57,644 nt of DNA from Methanosarcina spelaei (GCF_002287235.1 NZ_LMVP01000538.1:1-57644), one strand, 5' to 3'; shown: positions 28,978-38,315, counted from the first letter of the stretch. Numbers and translations: made by a program. The notes: generated by a model from the sequence alone, not told the origin.

Positions 28978-29057
28978 GCAAAACACCCCATAAAAATTAT
29001 ATAAGTATTCTGGAATGTAAAATCTGATAGGAAAATCAGGCTCTGAACCATCTCGTA

Positions 29058-29549
29058 TCAAAATGAGACTGGTAGCCTTTGAATCGTTTCAGGTTCATGG
29101 AGGATAACCCCATCTTCTTTATAGGTTTTCAGCACGAAGTGGGTTGATGTGCTTTGTACCTGATCGAGGGTTGCAATTTTCTCTGCTACGAAAAAAGCCA
29201 CATCCTTCATCGATTTTCCTCTGACAGTCAGGGATATGTCATAATTTCCAGATAGGAGCCTTACTGACCTGACTTCTGGAAACTTGTAGATTCTTTCTGC
29301 AATTGCCTGATAGCCCTGATTACGCTCGAGAGTAACCTTCAACTCAATAACTGCATAAACATAGTTTTCCCCAACCAGATCCCAATCAACTATGGTTTTG
29401 TAGTGCCGGATAACTCCCGTCTCTTCAAGTTTTGCAATTGCCTGGGAAACTTCCTGTGCAGACATATCCGTAAAGGATGCTATTTCCTCTGGACTCGTTC
29501 GTGCGTCATTCTCAAGAATTTCCAGTATATGTCGAATCTTTTCATCCAT
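29058..29549 (-). CDS. Lrp/AsnC family transcriptional regulator
   Basis: A 163-residue regulator with an N-terminal winged helix (residues about 1-55: ILEILENDARTSPEEIASFTDMSAQEVSQAI) and a C-terminal RAM/ACT-like effector domain (YAVIELKV..., VRSVRLLSGNYDISLTVRG). The ATG at 29549 follows GGTGA by five bases; a GTG five codons upstream is the alternative. It lies directly upstream of the aminotransferase, which it probably regulates. Confidence 0.92.
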   Translation of the reverse strand: MDEKIRHILEILENDARTSPEEIASFTDMSAQEVSQAIAKLEETGVIRHYKTIVDWDLVGENYVYAVIELKVTLERNQGYQAIAERIYKFPEVRSVRLLSGNYDISLTVRGKSMKDVAFFVAEKIATLDQVQSTSTHFVLKTYKEDGVILHEPETIQRLPVSF

Positions 29550-29617
29550 ATTAGTCACCGGCACAAGGTAAGGGAATTTGATAAAGAATCCCCGTTTTGG
29601 GGTAAGTTAAATTTTAA

Positions 29618-29995
29618 TTATTCAATTAATACAGCATTTACAACTCCTTCCTGCCCCGGTCTGCTTGTAACTTTAGCAGTTCCGAGAGAAGTCCTTATTA
29701 CTGAGCCTTTTGTCAGAATGTTACGCCTGATGTAGTGCTTGTTTGCAACGTTGTCGAGAACTGTCTCAATGGGAGTTGAAGTGGTTTTTCCGTCTTTGGG
29801 ATTGGTTACGTTTGCAGTATTGCACTGAAGAAGTCTTACTTTCCTGTTGCCTCCCATAGTGTGAACATTTTTCCTCTTTGTTTCACTTATACGGGTTTCT
29901 GCAGACTCACGGCCCATTTCGAACTTGCGCTTCCCACGGGCAGCAATAACTTTCCCACCAGTCACTTTTCTTCTGGAGCTACCTTGCCATCTCAT
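29618..29995 (-). CDS. rps8e: 30S ribosomal protein S8e
   Basis: A 125-residue basic protein of the archaeal/eukaryotic small ribosomal subunit. [20 protein letters not shown], the central [16 protein letters not shown] and the C-terminal [15 protein letters not shown] are characteristic of S8e. Length is typical of archaea. It is monocistronic here. Confidence 0.97.
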   Translation of the reverse strand: MRWQGSSRRKVTGGKVIAARGKRKFEMGRESAETRISETKRKNVHTMGGNRKVRLLQCNTANVTNPKDGKTTSTPIETVLDNVANKHYIRRNILTKGSVIRTSLGTAKVTSRPGQEGVVNAVLIE

Positions 29996-30678
29996 TTTAA
30001 AACCTCATCATGTATTGAAATTATAATTAATGCTTATCTTTAATGATTATTTATGTATTTTCCTATTGTAATTCTATATTTTTCCTATTGTAAATATACT
30101 GTAATCCTGATCTGGTGATCGTGTCAGGGCATAAGCATTACTTATCGCTCTGATTATATATTAATTATATTAGCAGGAGTACTTAACTAGCATATTTGCT
30201 ATGGACTAATCAATACAAATAGGATCGTATAAGAACTTTACGATCAGAAAACCAGGAAAAAATTCAATTTTACATCCTGCCTGTATCTGTAAAATGAGAT
30301 TAAATTAGAGAGCTGTAAATACAGATACAGAGGTGTAAATACAGATACAGAGGTGTAAATGTGGATACGGAGATGTAAATACAGATACAGAGGTGTAAAT
30401 GTGGATACGGAGATGTAAGTATGGATTATAGAGGCGCAATTAATAATGCTGCAAATATGGATTACAGAGTTGCAATTAAAAATGTTGCCGAGTCCTAAAC
30501 AGAAGTTCTATAATACGTTCACAGGCGCAAGTGAAAAAAAGGTATATGCTAAAAATTATATAAATATAAGGTAAATGAATCTTTTGCAGGTTAAAGTTGG
30601 GATATTAATTTCCAATTTAAACTCCATGCTAAAAAAGGTCCGATATCACGGGAAAAATAACAATAACGAGGAGAGATA
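29996..30678. other. 683-bp interval with a 20-bp minisatellite
   Basis: It contains a duplicated TTTTCCTATTGTAA near 30057-30090 and the tandem repeat at 30311-30430. An AT-rich promoter-like stretch (ATTATATAAATATAAGG, about 30555-30571) lies upstream of the next gene. No coding sequence is supported. Confidence 0.5.
30311..30430. repeat. 20-bp minisatellite, 6 copies
   Basis: The units AGGTGTAAATACAGATACAG and AGATGTAAATGTGGATACGG-like variants alternate in exact 20-bp register, then degenerate to 30480. Confidence 0.9.
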
Positions 30679-31005
30679 ATGGTTACAGAGATTTCATTGA
30701 ACACAATATGTGGACATACGACAAAGATAATTGCCACTAAGGAGGGAAAAAGTACTCATATACATATTAAGTCTACATGCGAAAAACTCCGAAAATGGGG
30801 CACACGTTTTGATGTGGAAATGAAAGACCTTATGGGGGGTCCAGAAACTATACTTGCCAGGAAATCAGCTGAAATGCCTCTTACGCCTACCTGTCTTGTT
30901 CCGGCAGCAGTAATGAACGCTTGCTGGCTTGAAAACGGCATGATTTCGAAGAATCTTGCTCGAGAAATGGGAAAGATGGAGATTATTTTCGATAAATTAG
31001 AGTGA
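30679..31005 (+). CDS. Small conserved protein (possibly DUF6951 family)
   Basis: A 108-residue protein with a good ribosome binding site (GGAGAG) and ATG at 30679. Conserved-looking features are TICGHTTKI, a cysteine in STCEKLRKWG, a C-terminal PTCLVPAAVMNACWLENGMISKNLA block, and four cysteines overall that could bind metal. Similar proteins occur in methanogens. The assignment to DUF6951 is from memory of the motif and uncertain. No function can be stated. Confidence 0.75.
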   Translation: MVTEISLNTICGHTTKIIATKEGKSTHIHIKSTCEKLRKWGTRFDVEMKDLMGGPETILARKSAEMPLTPTCLVPAAVMNACWLENGMISKNLAREMGKMEIIFDKLE

Positions 31006-31147
31006 ACTTTCCCATAAACCCCCTTATTTCTTTTGGAAAGATCCTCCGAGATTCTCAGTACTGAAAAAAACAGCCGAAAATAGTAGTACTGTGAGAAACT
31101 GCCTGTATACATATAAACTTGGGAATGCTTATATCGAATCTTATCAT

Positions 31148-31215
31148 GTATTATTTGCCTGTAACTGATAAGAATTGACCTTAACCGATAAGAATTTGTC
31201 CGTAACTGATAAGAT
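31148..31215. repeat. Imperfect tandem repeat, 3 copies
   Basis: GTAACTGATAAGAATTGACC, TTAACCGATAAGAATTTGTC and GTAACTGATAAGATAATTC follow one another with a period of about 21 bp, between the two neighbouring genes. Confidence 0.65.
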
Positions 31216-31365
31216 AATTCTAAAGTTTCCAGTAAAAATTTGATAAAAATTGTCATGTCTTATTTGTCCCGAACTAGACAAACAAGTTCTAAAAATACTT
31301 TGGAAATTATAAAACGGTATTATTGTCTTAGAAGTGACAAAAGTTTCAAAACCCGAGTTGAGAAT

Positions 31366-32055
31366 ATGGATGTAAAAGAGATAAACAAATATGGACAAGA
31401 ACTTATAGATTGTTTGAAACTGAAGACTTCCCCTGTTGCCGTGAAACTGGTCCCAAAAGGAGGAGAAGTTCCGGAGGGAATAAAAAAAGTAGATGAGACT
31501 ATGAGGCATTGCCAGCTGGTTGATAGAGTTAGAAGAACAGGTGAGGAGTTCTATACTCTGGGTGAAGACCAGATGTGCAAAGGTGGAGCTGGCGCAATGG
31601 GTCTTGGAGAAATGCCTCCTAAAGTCGCAAGTGGAGAATTTTATTTTAATAAACTCAAACAGTTCAGCACCCAGGGCGCTGCCAGGCGCACCCTTGAAGG
31701 AGTCACCAAGCTTCCCCCAAACTCAACAGAAGCCATTCTGTATTCTCCCCTGGAAAAAACCACGTTTACTCCGGATGTTGTTGTAATTATCTGTACTCCC
31801 AAACAGGTTATGTTACTTACACAGGCGATGATGTACAAAATGGGCGGCAGAATCGAAGCGAGTTTTGCAGGAAAGCAAAGCTTATGCTCGGATGCGGTTG
31901 TGAAGACATATAAAGAAGGCAAAGTGGGAGTCACAGTCGGTTGCAGCGGCAGCAGGACGTACACCAAGATCTCAGACGAAGAAATGATTATGGGAATTCC
32001 TATCGAACTTCTGGCTGATGTAGCAGCTGGCCTTAAGGCAATTTGCCCGAAGTAA
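31366..32055 (+). CDS. DUF169 family protein
   Basis: A 229-residue DUF169 protein. LKLKTSPVAVKLVPKG near the N-terminus, RHCQLVDRVRRTGEEFYTLGEDQMCKGGA, and the C-terminal VTVGCSGSRTYTKISDEEMIMGIP are characteristic. Cysteines in CQLV, MCKGG, LCSD and VGCSG are conserved-looking. The family is common in methanogens and its biochemical role is unknown. The ATG at 31366 is preferred to a frame starting at 31240, whose first 42 codons look like translated non-coding DNA. Confidence 0.88.
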   Translation: MDVKEINKYGQELIDCLKLKTSPVAVKLVPKGGEVPEGIKKVDETMRHCQLVDRVRRTGEEFYTLGEDQMCKGGAGAMGLGEMPPKVASGEFYFNKLKQFSTQGAARRTLEGVTKLPPNSTEAILYSPLEKTTFTPDVVVIICTPKQVMLLTQAMMYKMGGRIEASFAGKQSLCSDAVVKTYKEGKVGVTVGCSGSRTYTKISDEEMIMGIPIELLADVAAGLKAICPK

Positions 32056-32642
32056 AATCTAAAAATAATATTTTTCTCTTCAAAAGTAAATTCCTTCATG
32101 TTCAAGCCCTTTGACAAGATTTTCAAAACAACATGAAAAGGGCTTGTCAATATATAAGCAAAATATTTGTCAATACATAAGCAGAGGTAGTCCACCAGTA
32201 GTCGATTGACAATTATTCCAAATTAATCGAAATCCAGTTTCTGCTCTTTCTGTTCCCACATTTTTGGCGCCCCACATTTTTGGCGCTACTGTGTTCATCC
32301 TGCTGTACGAGCAAATAAACGCACGCAAAAGCCATGCTGAAGAGAACGTTATGAAAACATCAATCACGTATTAGTGAACGACCTAAGCAGAACACTTTTG
32401 CTATATTTAACTCAAAAAACATCTTTAGTTTTATCTTTTTTGAGCAAACACTAATCTTTTCTTGTCATTCAAAGGTGTAACTCATGAAAAATAAACTGGA
32501 TCATAAATTAATCATTTAAGAGGAGCAAGATTCAAAACCATAAATTAGTCCTCTTAAGTGATGAAGCATAGCAAAAAGGATAACGGGCCCCTTATATGCA
32601 GTTTGGGTAGCAAAACTCAGGTTGTGAAAAGATGTCAGTTGT
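32056..32642. other. 587-bp interval, nothing recognised
   Basis: A tandem pair of CCACATTTTTGGCGC lies near 32256-32287. The rest is AT-rich, with no supported gene or hairpin of note. Confidence 0.4.
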
Positions 32643-33393
32643 TTAAATGCTAGTGCCAAAAGCTTGCGCTTTATTTAGCCAATCTCCTTGTAAAATATCT
32701 CCTTTTGCTGATACGCTAGTAGCTATTAAGATACCCCTGTCTTTCCATTTCATATAATCTGCCGTATGCTTGTAAGTATCTATGGCGCCGCTGAAAAATC
32801 GTTCTTCATCGCACTCTCCACACATAATTAAAGCAGATTCTTTTACCTTAAGAGATTTTTTACGGCTATCCACACAGTAGGCACAAAACCTGTCAATTAC
32901 AGCCTTTAACTGTGCAGAAATCCCAAAAAAATACAAAGGGGAAACCAGTACATTGGTCATCGGTTAAGGAAAAATCGTTATCAATTGCATTGATTTTCAT
33001 AAAATTTGTTAAATTATTCATCAAATGCAAAACTGGAATCTGATATCGATTTCAATTTAAACACTAAACATTTGGGTTTGAGTTTTTCCGTCGAAATCGA
33101 GATCAGCAGCTCAAAATCCTTAACCGAATACAAATGGAAACCAGTACAAGCATATCTGCACTCTCGAGTAATGGTTCAATTTCTTTCATATCGTCACATT
33201 GAACACAGGCTCAATCCTTTGTCCAGCACATAATACAGGCTTTGCATCCATTAACATTGAGTTTTGCCACTTCTATTTTATTTACTGTATGCCCCTTTTC
33301 CTTTGCTCCTTTCATAAAGGCATCTGCCAGCATATCGCTATTCCCGTTCTTCCGTGGACTACCTGTAAGTATCAGTATATTTTTATTCATCAT
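32643..33393 (-). pseudogene. NADPH-dependent FMN reductase/flavodoxin-like gene, broken by nonsense codon and MITE
   Basis: The minus-strand N-terminal part (33393-33137) reads MNKNILILTGSPRKNGNSDM, the flavin-binding start of the family, then the Cys-rich CKACIMCWTKD. At 33213-33211 there is a TGA where the frame (and family) expects Gly. The frame then continues as ACVQCDDMKEIEPLLESADM and LVLVS. A 186-bp MITE-like element follows, and the remaining half resumes as PLYFFGISAQLKAVIDRFCAY through to the stop at 32643. Removing the element and one 10-bp duplication fuses both halves in frame. The intact protein would be an iron-sulfur flavoprotein-like reductase of about 184 residues. It overlaps the acetyltransferase gene by 11 bases, a former operon. 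Confidence 0.88.
32951..33136 (-). mobile_element. MITE-like element, type A, copy 2 (186 bp)
   Basis: It lies in reverse orientation on the plus strand, identical to copy 1 (3002-3187) except for one base (CAATGCAATTG versus CAATTCAATTG). It is flanked by the exact 10-bp duplication GAAACCAGTA (32941-32950 and 33137-33146). Relative to the interrupted gene it has the same orientation as copy 1 has to its target. Confidence 0.93.
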
Positions 33394-33979
33394 GTAGCAT
33401 CTCTAAAAAATTAATTTTATCTTTTTCTGTAATTTTGCGTTTGACCCTACACGGACTGCCAACAGCTACTACATTGGCCGGAATATCCTTTGTTACTACA
33501 CTTCCAGAACCGATGACGGCGTTATCGCCAATGGTAACACCAGAATTCACAATAACGCCACCTCCAAGCCAAACACTGTTGCCTATAAAAATAGGGAGGG
33601 CATATTCCAACTGTTCATTCCGTATATCAGGATGTACGGGATGTCCTGCAGTAAAAAGACTCACATTGGGTGCAATAAAAGCGTTGTCACCGATGATAAC
33701 TTTAGCGCAGTCGATAATCGTGCAATTATAATTGGCGTAAAAATTCTCCCCTATGGAGATATTATATCCGTAATCGCAGCGAAAGGGCGGTTCAATAATG
33801 AAGTTTTTACCTGTTTTGCCAAAGAGTCTTTGAATAATTTTGTTTCGCTGCTCAGTTTTACCTGGATGGAGAGAATTAAATTCAAAAATCAATTCCTTTG
33901 CAGCCTGACGTTCTGCGATCAGTTCTTCCTCAAAAGCTCTGTAAGGTTTGCCTGCTATCATTTTTTCTTTTTCTTTCAT
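33383..33979 (-). CDS. Hexapeptide-repeat O-acetyltransferase (maltose/galactoside type)
   Basis: A 198-residue left-handed beta-helix acetyltransferase using acetyl-CoA. An N-terminal maltose-acetyltransferase domain (MIAGKPYRAFEEELIAERQ, with PFRCDYGYNISIGENFYANYN) is followed by hexapeptide repeats (VIIGDNAFIAPNV, VWLGGGVIVNSGVTIGDNAVIGSGSVV), and the catalytic histidine is in FTAGHPVHP. The substrate is probably a sugar, but this family is often mis-specified by name. The gene precedes the broken flavodoxin-like gene in the same direction. Confidence 0.92.
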   Translation of the reverse strand: MKEKEKMIAGKPYRAFEEELIAERQAAKELIFEFNSLHPGKTEQRNKIIQRLFGKTGKNFIIEPPFRCDYGYNISIGENFYANYNCTIIDCAKVIIGDNAFIAPNVSLFTAGHPVHPDIRNEQLEYALPIFIGNSVWLGGGVIVNSGVTIGDNAVIGSGSVVTKDIPANVVAVGSPCRVKRKITEKDKINFLEMLHDE

Positions 33980-34397
33980 TTTAAATTCCTTATATATTTC
34001 AATATGATGATACCACTTTAAGCTTTTTGATTGTAGTAGGCAGCAATTGTCCCTTATGAACTCACATTATCTTTTGATGTACAAATTTTGGAGTATACCT
34101 TTTATATAATTACGAAACAGTGACTATAAGTAGCGGACGATTTTTCACACTGAAACAAATTTGGCAAAATAGAGTTTTGAAACTTCGTATGAGATTAGTC
34201 TTTTTGAGTAAGCGAAACACAAATGAGCAAAACAGGTTCTTGCTTCCTATTCCGAATTTGAGACACACTAAAAGAGCTGCCAGCTGCTGAAAAGAGCGCA
34301 GTCTTCCCGAGACGAAACTAGGGCTGTAGGGCCGCAACTCTGCCGGGATGGGACTCGCGGGAATCAATTATATACTAAAAGAGAAAAGAGAAGAAAA
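33980..34397. other. 418-bp intergenic interval, nothing recognised
   Basis: The sequence holds an open frame on the minus strand (34110-34367) without a ribosome binding site or family resemblance; I do not call it. A purine-rich AGAGAAAAGAGAAGAAAA precedes nob1 at 34379-34396. Confidence 0.4.
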
Positions 34398-34898
34398 ATG
34401 ACCTATTACATAGCAGACTCAGCGGTTTTTATAATGGGAAACTGTGACCTGGACAGTTCTCTCATAATTACCGTTCCTTCGGTTGCAGAAGAATTAAAAA
34501 GTGGGGATGCTTCCCTTCGTTTTGATCTTGCAAAAGAAGGAGGGTTACGTGTAGAATGGCCAGATCCCGAAATGGTAAAAGAGGTTCGGAAAATGGCTGA
34601 GCTCACGCGGGACTCGGAAGAACTCTCAAAGACTGACCTGGAAATCCTTGCAAAGGCTCTTGAATATAGGGATAGGGGCTTATTGCTTACGGATGATTAT
34701 GCAGTCCAGAACGTTGCAGTGCAGCTTGGGATTCAGGTTAAGCCCATTGCCCAGAAAAAAATAAAGGATATTATTATCTGGCAAAAACAGTGTATAGGCT
34801 GCAAAAAAACTTTTGACAAAGGGGATGTTTGCCCTATCTGCGGTTCCCCTCTTAAGAAAAAGAGGAAAAAAAGTAGAAAAGAAAAGAGTTATTTTTGA
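34398..34898 (+). CDS. nob1: Nob1-type PIN-domain ribonuclease with zinc ribbon
   Basis: A 166-residue archaeal homologue of Nob1, the endonuclease that trims the 3' end of 16S rRNA during small-subunit maturation. PIN-domain acidic residues are visible at Asp7 (YYIADSAVF), Asp80 (SKTDLEILA) and Asp99/100 (LLTDDYAV). A zinc ribbon follows with Cys132/135 (CIGC) and Cys145/148 (CPIC), and the protein ends in a Lys-rich tail. Length and order match archaeal Nob1. It is monocistronic. Confidence 0.92.
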   Translation: MTYYIADSAVFIMGNCDLDSSLIITVPSVAEELKSGDASLRFDLAKEGGLRVEWPDPEMVKEVRKMAELTRDSEELSKTDLEILAKALEYRDRGLLLTDDYAVQNVAVQLGIQVKPIAQKKIKDIIIWQKQCIGCKKTFDKGDVCPICGSPLKKKRKKSRKEKSYF

Positions 34899-35085
34899 GC
34901 TAAAGAAAAAGATATAATGCTTGATAATGTAATAGTGTCTTTAATTGAGAGAATATACATTTGAACATAGTTTACCAGGCAGTATTCAAGGCAAGTATTG
35001 CGAATAAGTTGTAAAATCGTGAAAAAAATGCAGAGAAAAGTGCCGAAAAATACAGCCAGATAAAAATTCAGGTGGGAATGGAGGC

Positions 35086-35700
35086 ATGAAGAACATAGAA
35101 GATTTAATCCAGAAAGCTGTGGAATTGCAGAGTAACGGGCTTGTAACCGGCCAGATTGCCGACGAACTCAATGTTTCAAGGGAAACTGTGACCTGGCTTT
35201 TAACCCGTTCAAAAAAAGAAGTAGCAGCCCCCGCTCCAAAGGATATTTCCGTAAATTGGAGCAGCATAGGGAAAAGTGCTACACGGCTCCACTACATCTC
35301 ACTTGCGCTCTGTGACATGGTACTTGAGACTCTGGAAAAAACAAACACCGAAGTCGACGTTGTTGTCGGTGTCGCTGCCAGCGGCATTCCCCTAGCAAGC
35401 ATGATGGCAAATGAACTGGGAGCTGACTTTGCCCTCTATCATTCCCGTAAAGGACAGGATGTAGTCCAGCCAGGTCATAAAGGGACAATAAGCAGAAACT
35501 TCGGAAGCGTTGCAGGCAAGAACTGCGTGATCGTGGACGATGTTATTACCACAGGTTCCACAACTATGGAGGTAATTGAGCAGCTTCGGGAAATGGGCGC
35601 CAAACCAAGGGCTGTAGTAGTTCTTGTAGATAAAAAAGGCGCAGATATGATTGCTAATGTCCCGATCCAATCCCTTGTAAGGATTGTACGCCTGGACTAA
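35086..35700 (+). CDS. gfcR: Orotate phosphoribosyltransferase-like transcription regulator GfcR
   Basis: A 204-residue fusion of an N-terminal helix-turn-helix (residues about 5-45, [20 protein letters not shown]) with a PRTase fold carrying the PRPP-binding motif [13 protein letters not shown] at 148-160. In haloarchaea GfcR activates sugar-degradation genes. In methanogens the same architecture is widespread and probably regulates carbon metabolism in response to a phosphoribosyl ligand. GGAGG precedes the ATG at 35086. It is not PyrE itself because of the DNA-binding domain. Confidence 0.92.
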   Translation: MKNIEDLIQKAVELQSNGLVTGQIADELNVSRETVTWLLTRSKKEVAAPAPKDISVNWSSIGKSATRLHYISLALCDMVLETLEKTNTEVDVVVGVAASGIPLASMMANELGADFALYHSRKGQDVVQPGHKGTISRNFGSVAGKNCVIVDDVITTGSTTMEVIEQLREMGAKPRAVVVLVDKKGADMIANVPIQSLVRIVRLD

Positions 35701-35809
35701 AAAGGCAAGACAAGAATAAATCGTAGTATCTTTTTGAACTGAAAGCCTTTCCAAGTGAAATGTGATGGAAAGGCAAGCCTTTTTAACCTTTTACTTCTTT
35801 TTTCTTTTT

Positions 35810-36280
35810 ATGGGGAATGAGCTGGAATACTGGCAAAATTATTTTGACAGTGCACAAGTTAAGATGTTAGGCGAAAATTATGCGGCAATTCGAAAGCATG
35901 TTCGGCAACTAAAAGCAGCTGGAATGCGAGAACGCACTCTTGTGAACCATTACCAATTCTTAACGCAGTTTGGTGTTTGGTGTAAGGTGCCTTTCGAAAG
36001 ATTGACTGAAGATGATATACTAGATTTTTGCGAATACCTTGACAAACAGGTATACAAAGGAAAAAATAACCCTCAAAAATATAAAGAGGGAACCAAATAC
36101 GTAAAGCTAGCAACAGTAAAAGCTTTTTTAAAGGGCATAAACAATGAAGCTGCGAAAGCAATAGCAATAAAGCCTCAGCAAAGTAGAAAGTTACCTGAGG
36201 ACTTGCTCACGCAGCCAGATATTGAAGCACTTTTAAATAATTGCGGTAATAATAGAGATCGGGCTCTGATTGAAAAGTAG
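35810..36280 (+). pseudogene. Truncated tyrosine recombinase (integrase), N-terminal domain only
   Basis: About 156 residues resemble the SAM-like core-binding domain of XerA/integrases (MGNELEYWQNYFDSAQVKML, RTLVNHYQFLTQFGVWCKVPFERLTEDDILDF). The frame reaches the start of the catalytic domain (TQPDIEALLNNCGNNRDRALIEK) and stops at TAG. The Arg-His-x-x-Arg-Tyr catalytic part is absent from the following sequence, so the gene is 3' truncated. The stop is amber, but reading through it meets another TAG two codons later. It is likely a relic of an integrated element. Confidence 0.8.
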
Positions 36281-36416
36281 CTTTAGAAAAAGTTTAGAAA
36301 GAAAAGTTAATTTTCTTCCTTTCATAGAAATTTTTCTGAAATTCTACTTTCTCAACAGTCTCACAAATTCCATGTTAACTAATCATCACAAAAATTATGT
36401 AGCCTTAAAAGGCTAC

Positions 36417-37070
36417 TTAAACAGATGATTTGTTTTTAATTGCGCTCAATAGTTCATCCTGATTGACAGTTTTATCACGTCTTACCGCTTTCCCATCATC
36501 AGTCAATGTGAACTTACCTAGCATACATCCTGTGGCTCTAAAATGTTTTGGCCCTATTTTACTAGTACCTGCAACAACATCGTCCGTCAAAAAAAGTAGA
36601 ACCTTTTCACCTGGTTTGAACGTTGGTTCATAATCAGCTTCTAAAGTATCATTTCCTACTGTCCCGCCATCTAGTCTCACTGTGACTTCTTTAGATGAAG
36701 ACGGGTTTTTGAGATACTTGTCTACATTTATTGTGATATCGGTGTAGATGGAGTTCTCCAGGCTAAATGAATCAATGCCCTTAGGTCTTTTACCGTCAGC
36801 AGAAGTCCATTTGCTTGGAAGTGTTTCTTTCACTGTACCTATTATAATCATTTCAGAACGGTTACTCAATTCTTCATTATCTAGTAGTGGAAGGGACGCA
36901 CTGGATTTACTATATAAAGGCATATCATTATTTGAAAGTTTAGTGTTATCTTGTGAGGGACTGTTTGTATTTTTAATAACATCGTGTGAGCCGGACAATG
37001 CTAGAGAACTTAATATTATCAATGAAACTGCTCCAAAAAAAACAATCATATATTTTATGTTCTTATTCAT
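36417..37070 (-). CDS. Hypothetical exported protein, partner gene of the metalloprotease
   Basis: I do not recognise this 217-residue protein. A signal peptide or membrane anchor (YMIVFFGAVSLIILSSLAL, residues about 7-25) precedes a Ser/Asn-rich linker (about 26-65) and a beta-rich domain (IIIGTVKETLPSKW, TDITINVDKYLKNPSSSKEVTVRLDGG, KPGEKVLLFLTDD) that resembles OB-like secreted domains. The ATG at 37070 is chosen because GGGGTG stands six bases upstream, directly after the metalloprotease stop, so translation of the two is coupled. A role linked to the protease (inhibitor, chaperone or substrate) is possible but unproven. Confidence 0.75.
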   Translation of the reverse strand: MNKNIKYMIVFFGAVSLIILSSLALSGSHDVIKNTNSPSQDNTKLSNNDMPLYSKSSASLPLLDNEELSNRSEMIIIGTVKETLPSKWTSADGKRPKGIDSFSLENSIYTDITINVDKYLKNPSSSKEVTVRLDGGTVGNDTLEADYEPTFKPGEKVLLFLTDDVVAGTSKIGPKHFRATGCMLGKFTLTDDGKAVRRDKTVNQDELLSAIKNKSSV

Positions 37071-37082
37071 TGTCATCACCCC

Positions 37083-37640
37083 TTAAGGATAAATATGTTT
37101 GATTCCGTTTATATCGTCTGAATCAAGAGTTCTCTTCTTTATTTCGTTGCTAGCTGTCCACTCATACATTGTTTTCTCAGAATCTGTAGAATCGTATAAA
37201 TCATACAAAGTTAACCAATGCCCGAATTCGTGAGTAGCCACACTCTGCACATCCCACTTTCCAGATTCTCCACCTGATGCGGTTGACCAAGAATAATCAG
37301 TGTTAAAACACGTTTTATAACCTATGTTATAATTCCCATCACGGGTTGGAGTAGATTGTCCTAAATATGTATCTCCAGCACTTGCGCAATATACCTTGTT
37401 GTTGGCTAGGCTTGTTATCCATTTGAAGGTGAACGCTGCACCTGCATTATTCCATGCAGTTGCACCTGCCTTTATAGCAGTTGTCCAAGAGCTTGGAACT
37501 GAAGAGTCTATCTTAGGAACTACATAATTTGCGTTCCATTTATATCCACCATACGAGTATGCTGACGCCGGAGCTGCTAAATTTACCAGAAATATAGTCA
37601 ATAACAGCATTCCCATTAACAGTCTTTTACCATGCTTCAT
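37083..37640 (-). CDS. Secreted zinc metalloprotease, matrixin/snapalysin-like
   Basis: A 185-residue protein with a signal peptide (residues 1-27, ending PASA) and a metzincin core. The zinc site is HEFGHWLTLYD, with His137, Glu138, His141 and a third ligand Asp147, the HExxHxxxxxD form of snapalysins. The Met-turn is probably KTMYEW, near residue 157. The domain is followed by DSDDINGIKHIYP, the usual matrixin C-terminus. The ATG at 37640 is chosen because CAGGAGGC stands a few bases upstream. That ribosome binding site is part of an inverted repeat. The next gene starts immediately downstream. Confidence 0.9.
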   Translation of the reverse strand: MKHGKRLLMGMLLLTIFLVNLAAPASAYSYGGYKWNANYVVPKIDSSVPSSWTTAIKAGATAWNNAGAAFTFKWITSLANNKVYCASAGDTYLGQSTPTRDGNYNIGYKTCFNTDYSWSTASGGESGKWDVQSVATHEFGHWLTLYDLYDSTDSEKTMYEWTASNEIKKRTLDSDDINGIKHIYP

Positions 37641-37644
37641 TTTA

Positions 37645-37776
37645 TGCCTCCTGTATATTTTTCCCCAGGAGGCAAAAGTAAGCAAGCTTAAATATATGCA
37701 AAGCTAACTTATTATGCCTCCTGGGGCGTATCTTATGGAGTTTAGAGAACTTGGAAGGTGCTTTCAAACTCCATAA
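37645..37776 (-). promoter_or_regulatory. Stacked inverted repeats in the metalloprotease leader, including its ribosome binding site
   Basis: TGCCTCCTG at 37645-37653 is the complement of the ribosome binding site and pairs perfectly with CAGGAGGCA at 37666-37674. The latter, extended to CCCCAGGAGGCA (37663-37674), also pairs over 12 bp with TGCCTCCTGGGG at 37715-37726. A third inverted repeat, TTATGGAGTTT and its complement, lies at 37733-37743 and 37766-37776. A TATA-like TATATTTAA (minus strand, 37688-37696) sits inside the long loop, so a promoter there would give a shorter leader. Confidence 0.7.
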
Positions 37777-38315
37777 ACTCATTTTTATTAATTCTTTATA
37801 ACTTTTGTGTACAGGTTCCCTAACAGTGCAATTTTCAAACGAATTCTGAGTCTGGATTACTTTCCAACACTTATACTATTTAATGATTTAATCATAAATT
37901 ATTTATTTGAGTATATGCCTCAACTCATATTCAGAAATAAGTATAAAAGAAAACATTATTCAATCTTAGTGTATATAAGTCTTTTTTAAGTTAAAAATTA
38001 ATATAAACAGCGTTTTTTGTCTATAAACAGCTTAACTCTGACTATACTGACGTAAGCAATTCAAGAGTTCGAAGAGTGTAATTTTTTACTTTATATATAT
38101 TAACTTTCAGTCCAAAACAATGAACAAATGTGAAAACTTTCTTTTTGATTAGGCTCTTGCAACACCCTAATTTTTATTGCAAAAACTAACTGAAATAAGG
38201 AATTTTATACCCTTGTTTTAGTCGTTTTCTGAAACAATTTTTTTCGTAGATACAAAAACACTATCAAAATATGATCCTTGCAGAATGACGTACAATTAAT
38301 AATATAATAATCTTA
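37777..38315. other. 539-bp AT-rich interval
   Basis: No gene is supported. A 60-codon open frame at 37807-37989 has no ribosome binding site and AT-driven composition. Nothing else was recognised. Confidence 0.4.

Noticed and set aside
27556-30430. Regular repeats considered as CRISPR arrays
   Set aside because: Units are contiguous tandem repeats of 16-20 bp with no unique spacers, and no cas genes are present.
31160-31180. CCTTAACCGATAA, resembling the MITE terminal repeat
   Set aside because: It is part of a three-copy tandem repeat; no second inverted end within 300 bp and no target duplication.
34110-34367. 85-codon minus-strand frame upstream of nob1
   Set aside because: No ribosome binding site, no family resemblance, and it lies in the nob1 promoter region.
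36241-36300. Amber stop of the truncated integrase as a pyrrolysine codon
   Set aside because: A second TAG follows two codons later and no catalytic domain lies downstream in any frame.
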